Assembly (NCBI GenBank): GCA_963922205.1
Contig: CAWUHX010000209.1
Coordinates: 62,001-126,000, forward strand
Direction of reading: 5' to 3'
Length of the DNA stretch: 64,000 bases
Source of the DNA: Romanomermis culicivorax
Lineage: Eukaryota; Nematoda; Enoplea; Mermithida; Mermithidae
Numbering within the stretch: position 1 is the stretch's first letter; each line of letters opens with the position of its first letter. The position numbers were made by a program, and so were the translations under genes. The notes beneath the pieces were generated by a model, which ran no database searches, had not been told where the DNA came from, and was given only the letters and a program-made list of their open reading frames with translations. Shown here in pieces: positions 48,318 through 60,700 of this stretch.

Positions 48318-48600
48318 TGTCCATTTTAAAGTGATCGATTCAGCTATACAACGAAAGTAATTTCAAAACGGAAAAAACTAGTAAGGCTCGTTACTGTAAT
48401 GAATGAAGGAAACTTTTCGTTCATGAGCGGTAAACAGAATAGCTGAAAATATTTTTCAACAGCCTCGTTAAACGGTCGAAATTCCTCGAGTAGCACTCGA
48501 GTGTCAAACACTGTTCTATTCAAATCTAAAATGGGTGAACATCGAAGTGTTTCTATGATTTTGACATTCCCATTAACGTTTCTCAACGGTATAATTTTCC
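48318..48600. mobile_element. copy of the TTTTGAA-TGATCGACGC family
   Basis: CCATTTTAAAGTGATCGATTC, then TTCAAAACGGAAAAAACTAG, GTAATGAATGAAGG and CGAGTGTCAAACACTGTTC parallel 50880-51090. The right end is degenerate. Confidence 0.5.
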
Positions 48601-48702
48601 AATCCGCGAGAACTGCGAATCTAATTGAACCTGTTTATTAATTAATGATGAAATGGACCTCCGAGAACCAATATATTCGTCATATTTGATTTTGTTTTAT
48701 TT

Positions 48703-48853
48703 TAGTCTGTTTTTATTGATGTGCTTATAAATAACTGGGAAACAAGTACTATTTCCAATTTTTGCTGTTTAATGATAATTTGCATGGTACTGAAAATTTG
48801 TTTGAGGACGGTACATATTTATTCGTCATTTGTCATCATAAAAAACAGACTAC
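48703..48853. mobile_element. short internally deleted copy of the 245-bp MITE
   Basis: TAGTCTGTTTTTATTGATG to AAAAAACAGACTA, about 150 bp. Confidence 0.6.
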
Positions 48854-50221
48854 ATAAAATCATATCCATGACTTATATTTTACATGCAATGCTTGTTATT
48901 AATCCCATATTATTTAAAATATCAGTAATACTCCTATATGACTTGAAATAAGCTCAGGTTTAAATTCCAAATATTTACATGCTATTCGATAATCTATAAG
49001 CGTGCGAGTAATATTTGCACGAAAATTTGCATTGGTCTACAGCGATAAGTTCGCATATACCTGATATCGTTTATTAGACAGATAATTATGAGTACTACAT
49101 TAGTGTTCATTAGCAAAAAAGTGTCTTTTTCTAAAAGTCTATGAATTACACAACTCTGAATTTGGATGGAGTTTAAGAGCTCACAGATCGGAAACGGTGG
49201 GCAATGTCGTTGACTTCCTGTTAGAAACTTTTCTGGTACCACTGAGATTTATCGAATGGCATTTTCTACTTGCCCGTATTTGTTATAGTTTCAGAGATCA
49301 AGTACAGGTCTACTTTACGTCGTTTAGCATATTTATGCCAGTTTAAGTGTAAAGCGTTTCTATGGGCAAAAGTGGTTACTGTATCTCAGGTTGTTGTAGG
49401 CTATCAAATGTAACACGTATGATTTCAGAATTAACACTTGGAGACCCATTCCCGTCAGATGGTTACGGGGTTACCGAAAGCAAGCAAAATGATATAGAAA
49501 CTTGCACCTGCTCAATCGTAATAATGATTTCTGCCCTGATATTATCACAACCGCCCTATAATGTACTGATGGATTATTGAACTACTAAATTAATGATGAT
49601 GATGATGATGATGAAAGTTCATTCAAGCATGGGCCTCTCTTGATTACATATATTCCACGTGTATGGGTTGGTGGCTTTTTCCTGAATCAGTATATCATTC
49701 ACTCTTTTTCTTATTATCTTTTTATTTTACGATATTTTTATGCGTTCTTTTTTCCTATTCTCTCTTTTACCCTTCTCCTCCATGCCGCTTTTGATCGTAA
49801 AAACGCATAATCATTTTTTATTCTTGATGATGATGATGGAGGAAGAGCGAGGGAAAAAGAGCGAAAAAAGGGAGAGGGAGAGAGAAAAAAGAGAGATAAG
49901 CGCCCTTTTTCTCATCAATGTTTATCATCTAGTAGGTGGTTGAAAAATTTTTGATCCGCCATTTAGAAAATGGATTATTGGAGAAGTTATGAACTTTGTT
50001 GGAAGTTTATTCTCTTTAGTGGCAGTTTTTACTGGAATAGCTCTTTTTTACATTTAGTAAACAGGTCATTCAGTAAACATGTACTCTTTTAGGCTAGACT
50101 GACTACTTATGAACCAATGCGTTTGAAACACGATCAAGTTGCTCTGCGTAGACGGTTTGTTGTAAGACTAAAACCAGGCGAAAGCAGCTCAAGGAATATG
50201 ATTCCTTGGGTTGACCATTAC
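48854..50221. other. no gene seen
   Basis: Holds (TGA)n repeats at 49592-49612 and 49827-49839 and a purine-rich tract at 49840-49895. Confidence 0.4.
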
Positions 50222-50235
50222 ACATATAACATTAC

Positions 50236-50765
50236 CTAATGTATACGTAATTCTGGCCTTGACACTGAAGCTTGTCTGCAGTTTCTGCTAACGTCACCTT
50301 CAAATGCAGTTGGTGCGCAGAATCAACTTCCTCCTGTAACGATTCAATCGAGGTTTCAATTTGAATCTCAAAAATAATACTAAGCTGATGGCAATACGTT
50401 TGCTGTTCCGCATATTTGTTCAACCTGCGACGAATCCGTGTGAAGCTTCGATGCTTTGTCCATGCGTTTCAAGTGGTTCCAAATTTTTGCATTTGATATA
50501 CCAATGTAGCCACCAGCTTTTGGATCCACATTAAGTTGTTGTTTATGTTGATCAAATACTTCATCCGGTCTTTCACTTTTTGGCTCATCTTCGATATTTC
50601 GACTTCCGCATCTGAATCTTCCAAACCAAAGTTGTACAGTTCGTTGAGCTGCCGAAAGCTCTCCAAAAGCTTGTTGTATGCTCCATGTTGTCTCAGCTGC
50701 GCTTCGGCCGATGCCAAATTCACATAAAGTGCAATGCCATATGTGTCCCGAGGCGCATCACAAAT
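50236..50765 (-). pseudogene. 530-bp exon-like ORF of unknown family, one internal stop
   Basis: Open frame from an acceptor (CTCAATCAG|ATTTGTGATG, exon start 50765) to a donor (ATTAG|GTAATG, exon end 50236), broken once by TGA at 50471-50469. Codons look used: charged, helix-rich stretches (LASAEAQLRQHGAYNKLLE, FRQLNELYNFGLEDSDAEVE, KMSQKVKDRMKYL, then NKYAEQQTYCHQLS) suggest a coiled-coil protein. No family recognised. The single stop in an otherwise clean 177-codon frame suggests a recent pseudogene, a sequencing error or an allelic null. Flanking exons cannot be assigned. Confidence 0.5.
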
Positions 50766-50867
50766 CTGATTGAGAAGAAAGTGCTCAGCAAATAAGCAAG
50801 TGATAAATCGACCACGTACAACAACGACGTTTGCTTTGGTAAACCTGTGGTTATCGACATTCCATAT

Positions 50868-51262
50868 TTCCTACACTCGACTTATTTTGAAATAATCGAC
50901 GCTGCGATTCCATGAAACTAGGTTCAAAACAGAAAAACTGGTAAAGCTTATTAGTGTAATGAATCACGAAACTTTATCGTCTATAAGCCATAAATATAAC
51001 AGGTGAAAATTTCCTCGAGTAACCTCGTTAAATGTTCACAATTTCTTGAGATCAGATGTCAATCACAGTTCTATTCAAATCAAAAGTCGATAAGCAGCTT
51101 GGTCCTTCTTTGATTTTGGCGTTCCAATTGTCATGGAGCAATTAGGCATTCTTCTAGAGTACTTAGCTTTCCGCTCTGTGAAAACTGCACATCAAACTGG
51201 ATTTACTCTTTTGGTTTTCGCCGCGTTTGTCATTTTAAAGTTAACGAACTATAGTATTTCAC
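50868..51262. mobile_element. TIR element (TTTTGAA-TGATCGACGC family), full copy
   Basis: About 395 bp. Left ACTTATTTTGAAATAATCGAC, right inverted ACTATAGTTCGTTAACTTTA followed by AATGACAAACGCGGCGAAAA. Serves as the unbroken reference for the split copy at 18600-21387. Confidence 0.65.
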
Positions 51263-52089
51263 ATTATAATTGTATGAAAAAGTGTTGGTAAAATCGACAA
51301 TTGCTTTCTTGTCAGTACGTAGAAGATTCACACGATAAAAATTCGATAATCATTTCAATTCCATTATGTACCAGTTTGACAATTTTTTCTATTTTGTATG
51401 CTAGATGACTGTGCATTGTACGTACATTTTGATGTTAAACATTCTAGTATCGTTCTTATCACATCTCCTACTGCAACGCTTATGTTCGTCAAAATATTTA
51501 CATTTTCATGAGTTACGTCTGACCAGCAACATCAATCTTGCTGTTTTATCTTGTGCATTGCGTTTCTGTAAAGATAACTCATTCTGGGAATCATAAGGAG
51601 ACTGATAGACAGTTAAAATCAATGCGATATTATTTTTCCGAATTTATCTTTGTGTCAAAGGCCTCACCGTGAATGTTTCAGGATTTTACTACAGTTACGA
51701 TTGTACATAATGGTAACTTTCTCGCTGTATTTAAATTCCTCGTATTATTTGCAGTATGTATGAGTCAAGAAGGCCCGTATATCTCTTATTTCAATACTCG
51801 ATGAGTAAGATTTATTATTATTGAGTCGCATTTATGTGATCAAACATATCTTTAAAAAACGACTCCAAAAACCATATTTATTGGGAAGTACACTCCACGC
51901 CAATCACGTTTGATCGACGCTACAGAGGGAAAGTGTCTCTGGACGTCAATGTGTCCAGAGCTACATTTTTACTACGATGAGTATATAAGATAAGATTTAT
52001 AGATGGAAATAATGCGACGTTAATATAAACATTAAATAAACGCGAAAGTCGTGAGAGCTAAAGAAATTAGCGAATTAAGTTACATCTCT
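51263..52089. other. no gene seen
   Basis: AT-rich, no feature recognised. Confidence 0.4.
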
Positions 52090-52250
52090 AAGAAAGGTAT
52101 TAGATTTACCCTATTAAGTCTATCAGAAAAACTATATAGACTACTAGCATCTACGCTACTTTCATAAAGAGAATTCCAAACCCGGACTACCCAACTGCAA
52201 AATTCATGATTCAACAAATCGTAACAGTATTTATCCAAATTTTAACAAAT
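52090..52250 (-). pseudogene. LINE C-terminal fragment
   Basis: The minus strand reads NHEFCSWVVRVWNSLYESSV and LYSFSDRLNRV, the pattern (WN-LP, then F-L) at the C-terminus of CR1-like reverse transcriptases. About 50 residues only. Confidence 0.4.
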
Positions 52251-52274
52251 TATTAGCACGGTAGAATTAGTCTT

Positions 52275-52638
52275 AAGGCATTGCTATACTTCGCCGGCGG
52301 GTGCTTCATCGGCGCCGGACGGCGCCAGATGAAATATTCCGGCCGGCGCCGGTTGCAAATTTTCGCTGCTATACTTCATCCGGTGCCGTAAGAGAGATAC
52401 CTACTGCAAACCTACGGCAAAAGGATAAAACAAACACCAAGATGCATTTTTTGCATCATAATTCATATATTATAACATATGCGCCGGCTAGCGCCGGTTC
52501 AGAAATTTCGATTCAATCGAAATTGACAACCGGCGCCGGCCGTCATCAAAAGGACGAAGTATAGCAGCTCGAAACCGGCGCCGGCTATGAGCTGCTATAC
52601 TTCTAACAGTGACGGCCGGCGAAGTATAGCAAGGCCTT
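52275..52638. mobile_element. GC-rich foldback element with CGCCGGCG palindromes
   Basis: AAGGCATTGCTATACTTCGC at the left faces GCGAAGTATAGCAAGGCCTT at the right. The interior holds many GGCGCCGG/CCGGCGCC words and further inverted TATACTTC/GAAGTATA pairs (52370 with 52555). About 364 bp, non-coding; the 87-codon ORF through it is a composition effect. Confidence 0.8.
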
Positions 52639-52785
52639 TAGCGCATAGAGGTCTTGACATTGTCTGAAGTCAGCTGCAATCCGTTTCGCTTTCCATGGTT
52701 TGATGAGTTAATAGAATAATCTCTTTGAACCCAAGTTGAGAAAAATTTTTCCTCAATCACGGATCAGTGAATAAATTTTCATGTA

Positions 52786-53143
52786 ATAGCCCGTTCTCTA
52801 TAAAATGCTCGTAAGTTAAAAAATAACAAACATTAGCATTGTCGTTGAAATCGCTGAAAAATGACTGTGATGATGAAGTTTTCATTCGGCAAATTATTGA
52901 ATTATCAAACTCACAAATTTAGTCCATGTGAGAACCGTAAAACTTTGGACTGACTACCTTTATTTCCAAATGGACCATCGGAAAACTGTCCAAAATATAG
53001 GACTGAAAGTTAGTGAATATACTACTGAAATATTTTTTTAAGAAAAAAATCTGTTATAAAAGTTTTGTGTAAATGATTTTGATGACAGAACCAATTTTTG
53101 TCATTTTCCGATTTACGAGCATTTTATAAAAGCATGGGCTTTA
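52786..53143. mobile_element. short TIR element, GCCCGTTCTCTATAAAATGC ends
   Basis: AGCCCGTTCTCTATAAAATG and, inverted at the right, AGCCCATGCTTTTATAAAAT, then CTCGTAA. About 358 bp. A diverged relative of the 245-bp MITE is possible. Confidence 0.6.
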
Positions 53144-54117
53144 GACATAGCATTCAATAGCATACCATCAAACGGTACTTGCTTCCATTACATCTTTTCA
53201 ATGTTATAGTCATTCCTAAATAAGCGTTCAAATTGGAACTTCATGCTTTGAATTTGGAAACGTTTAGTGGTTGGTCCGTACTGTTCTTTCTTTTCCTGGA
53301 AAAATGTCGACATTTCACCGAACAAATTATCATGATCAAATTCAAATTCAAATTATCATATGTTTTGGATAATATATATGATATACGATCGTATTCATCG
53401 AACCACGAAAACAATACACCTTTATTAGCCTAATCAAGTTTTCATCATCCAAAAATATCCATTTTCCACGACATTGTGTTAGAAAAAGAGTGAAAACAAC
53501 ACATAATCAAACGTCAAGGCAATATTCTATATCATCCACTCCTCCGACATCAAAACAAAATAAAAGTGAAAATGGATGATATTCGAAAATTAATTATGTA
53601 TTTTTGAATGTTTTTTCCGAATTGAGGATTTTAGTGTACATTTCTCCTGTAATATAACTTAATGTATCTCGAATTTCGTGCTGATGCCGAAAAATGCTAC
53701 AGTTTCACGCATTTAACAACAGTGTTACTTTACTTCTGAAATGACACAGTTTAGCGTCATCAATGTTTCGGCAAAACTATAAATTATGACTCCTAACATC
53801 GATTGAAGTTCAGGCAAAAAACTTGTAAATCGACTTATTGTTGATGTTGACCTTTTAAAGCTGTGCTTCAAATATGATTGTTCCGATTTCTTGAAGTTTC
53901 GCTAATCTGTCAATCTTTTCCTAATGTACTCTTCAATGCCATTGTATAATTCTTCGTTTTCAATGAGCCTTAATCTTGTAGAATGTGTCATCGGTATAAG
54001 TAAGCTTTCGATTTATTGCTGTTTTCCGTTTTTACCATTAGTTCGCTTTTATCTTCATGTCTCTACGTTCAGTTGTTACTACAGGCTATGCTCCTAATAC
54101 TATTCGTTCCTACAAAC
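53144..54117. other. no gene seen
   Basis: AT-rich, nothing recognised. Confidence 0.4.
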
Positions 54118-55170
54118 ATGATGTCTCGCCCTGGCAAGTCGTAGTCGTTCTAGATCCTAACGACGAGTAGTAAAAAACGGTCTCACCGTCGATCTCGGTT
54201 CAAATCTCATTCAGTTTTTCCGATATCGAGTTCAAGTTCAGAATCTCGACTTGGTGCAAACTGATGATTTTTCTGGGGTATATACAGCGAATCAGAAAAG
54301 AAAAGTTTACACCGACTTCTGCTGAAAGTTGAGTTACTACAGTTGATAATTTTCCGTAGGTTCAGATCCATTAAGATAACCGAGCTTTTGCCGAGGTAGA
54401 TAATCGATGTATTGAGCCAGATTATGCAACTGAAGAAATTGGTGATATTCAAGATGGCCTATCAAACATTCGGTTGCGAGCGACAATCACAGCATTAATT
54501 TTAATTTTTTACTTTTTCGACATTCTCAGTCTACGTCTTTTGATAGCTGAGTGAATATCCCAAATTTGCGGATGATCCAAAGCCTGAACGTCGACTTTTG
54601 AAACAAACGAAAATTCGATGAACTTGGTTTGTGGTAGGGTGAACTCCAAATTTGTGGGGTGGGCCTACCCGTTTTCCCTAAAATCCTGGGGTCCTCAAAA
54701 AAGTCGAAGAAAGCAAAAAGTTCTAAAAATTTTTCTAAAGGGCCAAAAAATGATCTTTTTTGGGACCCTTCCCCAATCTTTTCGAGTTGGGGAAGGGTCC
54801 CAACATTTGCGTCCTATACTATTTTTAAATGATGGATGCAGCGATATCGCAGCCAAAACTTCATTCAAAATTGTGGAAGGCTCGTTAATTCTGTTCAATA
54901 AATTTTTCTTTCATGATACAGACTCCTTGATGGTCACACTTTTCAACCATTTCAAGATTACTGAAGTTGACTTCCTGATCTCTAGTGTGCCTGCGTTTGG
55001 TGAAACTCCGACTGCCACATCGATCATTTTAAAATGAATGGAGTACGAGTATTGGTCCGACCAATTTTTATCATTTATAATTGGAATTTCAGCCGCTCCT
55101 ACTGAAGAGGAAATCATGGATTTCGATTGTGTGCCACTAGCTCGACCATCCAAGTAAGTCGACCATCCCA
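54118..55170 (+). pseudogene. capsid-like decayed ORF, possible endogenous viral element
   Basis: The start region (54118-54250) reads, across frames, as an Arg/Ser-rich basic stretch (SRSRSRS, KRSHRRSRFKSHS) with stops. After non-coding decay and a G-rich insertion at 54630-54815, a clean stretch at 54830-55034 includes LFNHFKITEVDFLISS and FGETPTATSI, a TGA at 55035, then SAAPTEEEIMDF and a stop near 55160. A basic N-terminus followed by a beta-rich domain with an F-I-V-F pattern recalls small jelly-roll capsids of CRESS-DNA or tombus-like viruses. That is inference; no replicase is nearby. Several stops and shifts make it non-functional. Confidence 0.35.
54630..54815 (+). mobile_element. 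G-rich element relic
   Basis: GTGGGGTGGGCC, CTGGGGTCCTC, AAAAATTTTTCTAAAGG and GGGTCCCAACATTTG recall 14150-14375 in the same order. It interrupts the capsid-like ORF. Confidence 0.5.
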
Positions 55171-55510
55171 GTAAGTCGACTGTTACAGAACGTCGACTGC
55201 ACTGCAATTTAACATGTCCTTTTTACATGAACCCAATCCTAAGCTTAAGCCAAAGCCTAAGCCCAAGCCCTGAAAGAAATCTGACCTCACGAATTTCGGT
55301 CATGAAGCTGTCGTGGAATTTGGGCAGGTACGGTTCTAATCGATTTTATCAGTATAGTCGACTTCGGGGAACAGTCGACTTACTGGGACAGTCGACCTAC
55401 GGGGAATTTATATGTTTTAAAATCATAGTTGTTTCGTCGGTCGATTTACCGGGATGGTTGACCTACTGGGATAGTCGGCTCACTGAGATGGTCGACCTAC
55501 CGGGATGATA
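55142..55510. mobile_element. foldback element with 17-bp unit arrays
   Basis: Left array: about three units of GACCATCCCAGTAAGTC. Right array, inverse orientation: about six of GTCGACCTACTGGGATG, in two blocks. The loop holds an AAGCCT-type hexamer stretch (55245-55275). Same design as the MULE termini (17-bp units, inverted arrays) but unrelated in sequence. Confidence 0.7.
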
Positions 55511-57743
55511 CCAAAAAGACGACCTTCTCCGTCGTTTACACCAATCCATTTTGGAAACGTGCTTTCATTCACTCATTTCAGATACTTGATAAAAGAGGGG
55601 ATCTTTCGGTGTCTAATTCGTTACCAACTATATGGATAATTCGCTACGTGATATTAGTCCTCTAAGTGCAGGACATTATTGGATGCGAAATTTCGAAAAA
55701 TCTTGGGAGTTAAGTCGACATTGTTTCACGAGATTGCATCAGAATCTTTGTCGACTTCATGTTAAGTTAAAATCGAAATTGAGTCAACAAGTAAGCTGAG
55801 CCTCCGTCTCTTTTTGCCAAGGAGATTTGTGAAAATAAAAGATTTCGGCCGAAAAAATAGATTGCGTGATGCAGTTCGAAAGTGAGCTGTTCGGCGGTTT
55901 TTTTCTGACGTCTTCAGTTTTTACTTTTTCTAAACGGTCATTGAGCAAACGGCGTCTTTCGACAATTCTAAGCATGATACTTGCAATTTCGGTTTCATAC
56001 CAATAACAGCTTTGTCTAAACGCAGTAGCTAGTCGACTTCACTTGTTTATGCAATTACATCAGACAAGTGGATTTTACGGGTTGCTCTGTGCTTCCGCTG
56101 AAATTTCAGAACATTCATGACAACTTTTACCTCATTTGAAATAGAGGCTTTGGTTCTCCTGAACTTAGTTTTTTGTGCATACCTATAGTTCATGGTCATC
56201 AATGCCGTATCGATTACAATGCGTGTGCTCGTTTTTTATTCGTCACGGTCCCCTCTCGTATATTATAGTGATTACTTTAGATTCTTCGAAACTCTAATAG
56301 CTTGTATTTTGATTGTCACTGTGATCTTTCATCTAGCCTTATTGTTTAATTACCTCAAGAGCAATCAATGAAAGTACCTAACTAGCTAACCGTAGACTGA
56401 TGATATAATTCCTAACATCGACCTACAGGCCATGCAAAATGCCATTCTCTACCAGTCAACAAATAATGTACATTAACATGGAAAATCCCTGGATCAATTA
56501 TTTGAGCGTTGAAGATTCATTGAACACATTTTTAAAATGTCCGAGAAAATCCAAAATTTTCAGTCAAAAGTGATGCTATCTTGAAAATCTTTTGATAAAT
56601 TGCTATAAAAGGAAAATACGAAATTTCTATAAATTTTAGGAATGGCATAAGTAGAAGTCACTTAAACCCTTCACGATTCTCATTTCAGGAAAGGAGTGCC
56701 AAGTATCAATAGTCACCAATAAGTTTTAGGTATTCTCTGAAACTTAAATTTTTTTGTTATTCGGTATTTTAATATGCGCTTTGTTGTCAACTTTGGGTTG
56801 CAGTCAAGTTTTGTTCGTGGCAATAATGACAAGATCTGAAGTGTGGGCAAAAAGCTTTAAATGATTTTCAATTCCGATATTGATGTTATTTTTTTCGTTT
56901 TCGTTTTTTTTTCTTTTTCTTTTTTTCTTTCCCAAAAATTTGGATCACATAGGTGAGTTTTGAAGAAACATCTGGCGCAGGATGGTTTTTCTTTAATCAA
57001 ATAACCCTCAAATCTATAGAATCTACAGTAAAAATGCCTTGTTTCCACGACCAACAGTACGTTTGTGGAGCTTTCAAGTAGGTCATAGCCACATATAGAG
57101 GAAAAGATAATCACATTTATGCTGATTAGTTGACAAACCATCTGAACACACATTATTCTCGTCGCCAGAAATTTTTGGTTTTTTTGTTTTTCTTCTTATG
57201 AGGGCACAACATACTCGTGGAAAATAACTATGAAGATATTTCGCTCTTGCGACTAATGCATCAAGTCTACGATCATATTTAATGAGCAGAAGTCTCAAAA
57301 TTATACTGGAATCGCATCAAGCATTGTTTTTGGGTTTTGGAAAATTAGCGACAGTTGGTCGTCGGAGGGCAAAATTTTTGGATAAAAAAGCGCGTTTTTC
57401 GTTTTTTGGCGTGACTGATGAGTAGAGAGAGAAAAATTTCCCCAAAAATGGCAGATTATGTTGCGTACAGAAGTCTTTTCCTTATTCTCGTCGGAAACAT
57501 GTGACCCATCAATCATTATTTTTCTCAGGTTTTTATATTTTTTGACTCAACTTGATTCGCTATTTTCGAGAATGTTATTTGTGTCTTTTTTGGACAATAT
57601 ATTTTCGACTTTGTCATTTTTAGACATGGTGATTGTGGTTTGTCTTGATCGTTTCAGATTGTCACGTGATGTTATGCATTTCACGAAAATTTGTGTGGAC
57701 ATCTTAGAGGATTGAGTAATGACCTATTGTACCTATTATGTTA
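55511..57743. other. no secure gene
   Basis: A minus-strand ORF at 55975-55784 starts MLRIVERRRLLNDRLEKV and looks codon-like for about 35 residues, but has no splice or homology support. A T-rich tract lies at 56885-56935. Confidence 0.35.
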
Positions 57744-57783
57744 GGTGCCAAGCTGAGATGGGTATCAAAGTAAGACTATGCCC
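57744..57783 (-). mobile_element. relic of a MULE terminus
   Basis: GGTGCCAAGCTGAGATGGG, then ATCAAAGTAAGACTATGCCC matches the outer right end of the MULE (GGCGCCAAGTTAAGACGG, then CGCCAAAGTAGGACTGTACC). Confidence 0.6.
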
Positions 57784-60700
57784 TATGATTTTTCGAGCAT
57801 TTCGTCAACGGCTAAATTCAACATCGTGTTTCAGCGCTGCTAGAGGAAATCACTAAACATAAAAACCTTCTAAGTCGATATCCACCCTTGTATCTTAGTA
57901 ATGTGCTGATTTACTTAGAATGCGAAATACAAAGAAGTAGGTCAATTTGACACAGAATTTTCGCAGTTTTTTACTGTTTACCGGTCGTGACGGAGAAAAA
58001 TTTTATTGTTGTCTACGGTAGAAAGTTTACTAATATTTCCGTGTTGAACTTATTTTCATCATTTCAGTATATCTACCATTTAAAAATGAACAAATGGTAG
58101 TCGTGTTTTAGAGAGTTTACAGAACGTAATTATCCTAGCTTCCCGAAGCGTACGAATTTCCTGTCCTGTGTGATTAAAGGATCAGCGGAAAATCGTAAAA
58201 GCATGAAACAGTACTTGCTGTACATACACTTTTATAATTGACAAAAATTTTAAGGAAAAAAGATTATAGTCATGCTGAGTCTAAAGACGTCATAATTTTG
58301 ATATAACTCTAATCACATCTGATAACTTTTTACAAACATGGAGTATCACCTAGATCTAACCCTGGAGCTTTCACAGGTAGTCATAGTAATTTGCTTTTTC
58401 AGAATAAATGTTAGCTGTACTTCATTTACAGTAAACTACTGATTTTTGATGTTTTTACTGGCTTGTTCTCTGAATGTGCAACTTTTACAGCAAGGTGAGA
58501 GATATCGTATTTTCTGCTCAATGATGTGGGCTACATTTTGATATAAAATAGGAGAGTAGATAATTGTAATCTTTTTACTATTATTCAAAACTTCATTTAG
58601 TATTTAACATTTTTTATTTTTTCAAGATCCAAAAATACTTGAGTATCAACTATACTATCAGTAGTTTACATGATGTTTTCTATTGTTTATTATCGGCTGT
58701 AAAGCATTGCATTTACTTCGTTTTCGTGACGCAAATCGTTCTTTATCGCAAGGTAGGCTAAATGAAGATAGTGAGGAAATGTGGGGCTTCGTTTCGTAAT
58801 CTTCAGGGTATGGTAGACCATTTCTCCAAATATTTACTTAAGCCTCTTCAACTTCCTTTGAAGAATGTTTTTCTTCCTTAATTTAACGTTACACTTCAGT
58901 TCGAAAGTTTTTTGATGTGCTAATGTTTGTGTGATTAAAATCTAAAAAAGTTTATTAATATTGGATGTAACGGCACTCATGTTAGTTTTGTATCAAATGT
59001 TCTATTCTGGAATCCAACTTCGAAAAATCTTAACACGGGTTATCTGTATGAACGTGCCACACTTGGAATATTCTTCGTGTCTCGATGTGTCCTGGAAAGT
59101 ACAATAAATTATTGTATCCTAAAGCTGCAGAAGAAAGTTTTATTACGGTGTGATTTTTACAGCGTGCGGTAATTTTCGACGTATTCTACTTCCGCGGTCG
59201 TATTATAACGCTTGAGGAAAAAATTGAGCTTTCCCTACAACGGGCACAGCACAAGAAACATCAGGCAGTCAGCCACCTTTGCCTTGAAAAGAAAAACGCA
59301 CTTTCTACTTCTATCGCTTATTTTTTATTCTACCTCGAATGTATGAACGTCTCCTCACACACTGTTCCAATATGTTGTACGTTAGAATTGTAAATATTAA
59401 TTATGCAAATGTGTTTCAGATTGTTGTAGCTGCAACTGCTACTACTATTACTGTTGTTCTCCTAAATTCCTCAAAATTCGTGCAAAATCTTCATGCATGG
59501 AATAAAATGGTTGATTTTTCTTTTCCATGAACTAACCGGATTCTGATTATCATGCTACTTTCCTCCTTCTTTAAGGACACTCCAAAATATGGCAGTTCAC
59601 TGGGTGTGTAGATTTCTCGTTTTGAAGATATACATTTTTTGGTTAACTTACTATTGTACCATGAATGCGTTCCAAAAAATTCCTTCCGTCTACGCTATAC
59701 ACTATTTTATACGATGAAAAAACCGTTTGGACAATTTTCTTTCCTGCGCCGTTTCAGTCTTTTATATAATTCATGAGATGAATGAAAAACTTTTTGATTC
59801 GAAATATAGCAGCTTCCAACTGGGTAATATGACTAGCGGGAGGTTACCCACGAAAGGTTACCGTATGACGATAAGTTATTTGGTAAAGGTCAATTTTGAT
59901 CCTTCAGCAGATTGAGTTATAGTTGACTTGTCATCGAATAGTCGGATGGGGTGAATCCTTTTCTTCTATTCACAGTTGGTCTTATGAAATTGACATTAAT
60001 TCTGTTACCTCCTCTTTATTGTTTTGTGGAAACAAGGCTCTCTGTTTTCTCACGCCTTTTCTATGATCGTTTCTTAGGATAATTAATGCTTTACAATTTT
60101 AATCCCTAATCCAATGTTTATTTTTCTGGTCATCGAATTAAATGCTAATTTGAAAACAATGCCTCTGTTCATGCATAACATTAATTTAAGAGGTGCCAAT
60201 TTTTCTACATCATCCAATATAGAAGAGCCTTAGCGCAAGAATGAATGTGACCTTTTGTGAAAGTTGAACCGAAGACTTCTTGCAACATTTATTGATCGAG
60301 TTTTTCATACGAAAGACGTCATTTTTATTCATTGCACAGGCACGATAGATCATTTTATTCATATTCGAGCCTATGAAATATTTACCTTGAATTCTTTCAA
60401 TGTTGGCGATGCAATAGATTAAACTGATCCATCGAGAGTGTCCCCTAACGATCTAGTCATACGACCAAGTTATTCATTTTCTGGCTTCTTGTCTGATATT
60501 CTTCAGGAAATAATCAAGGTACTCTGCACGATAATCAGAAGAGTGGCCCGGAAAAAGCATGTCTGAAAGCATTTGTTCAAGACTTACTCGTACCGAGGTA
60601 AAAATTTCAGATTCAGTTTTTATACTACATACTTTTGCAATTCGTGTTGAAATTTCAAAAATATCACTGTAGTATATAGTAAATTGTGAATATGAGCTTG

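Noticed and set aside
52301..52564. 87-codon Arg/Ala/Pro-rich ORF
   Set aside because: Lies entirely in the GC-rich foldback element and follows its palindromes.
54170..54250. Arg-Ser repeats suggesting a host SR splicing factor
   Set aside because: No RRM is nearby, and the stretch leads into the capsid-like frame instead.
55235..55275. Lys-Pro alternating stretch after the capsid-like ORF, recalling a viral readthrough hinge
   Set aside because: It is a run of AAGCCT-type hexamers inside the loop of a foldback element, so it is better explained as a simple repeat.
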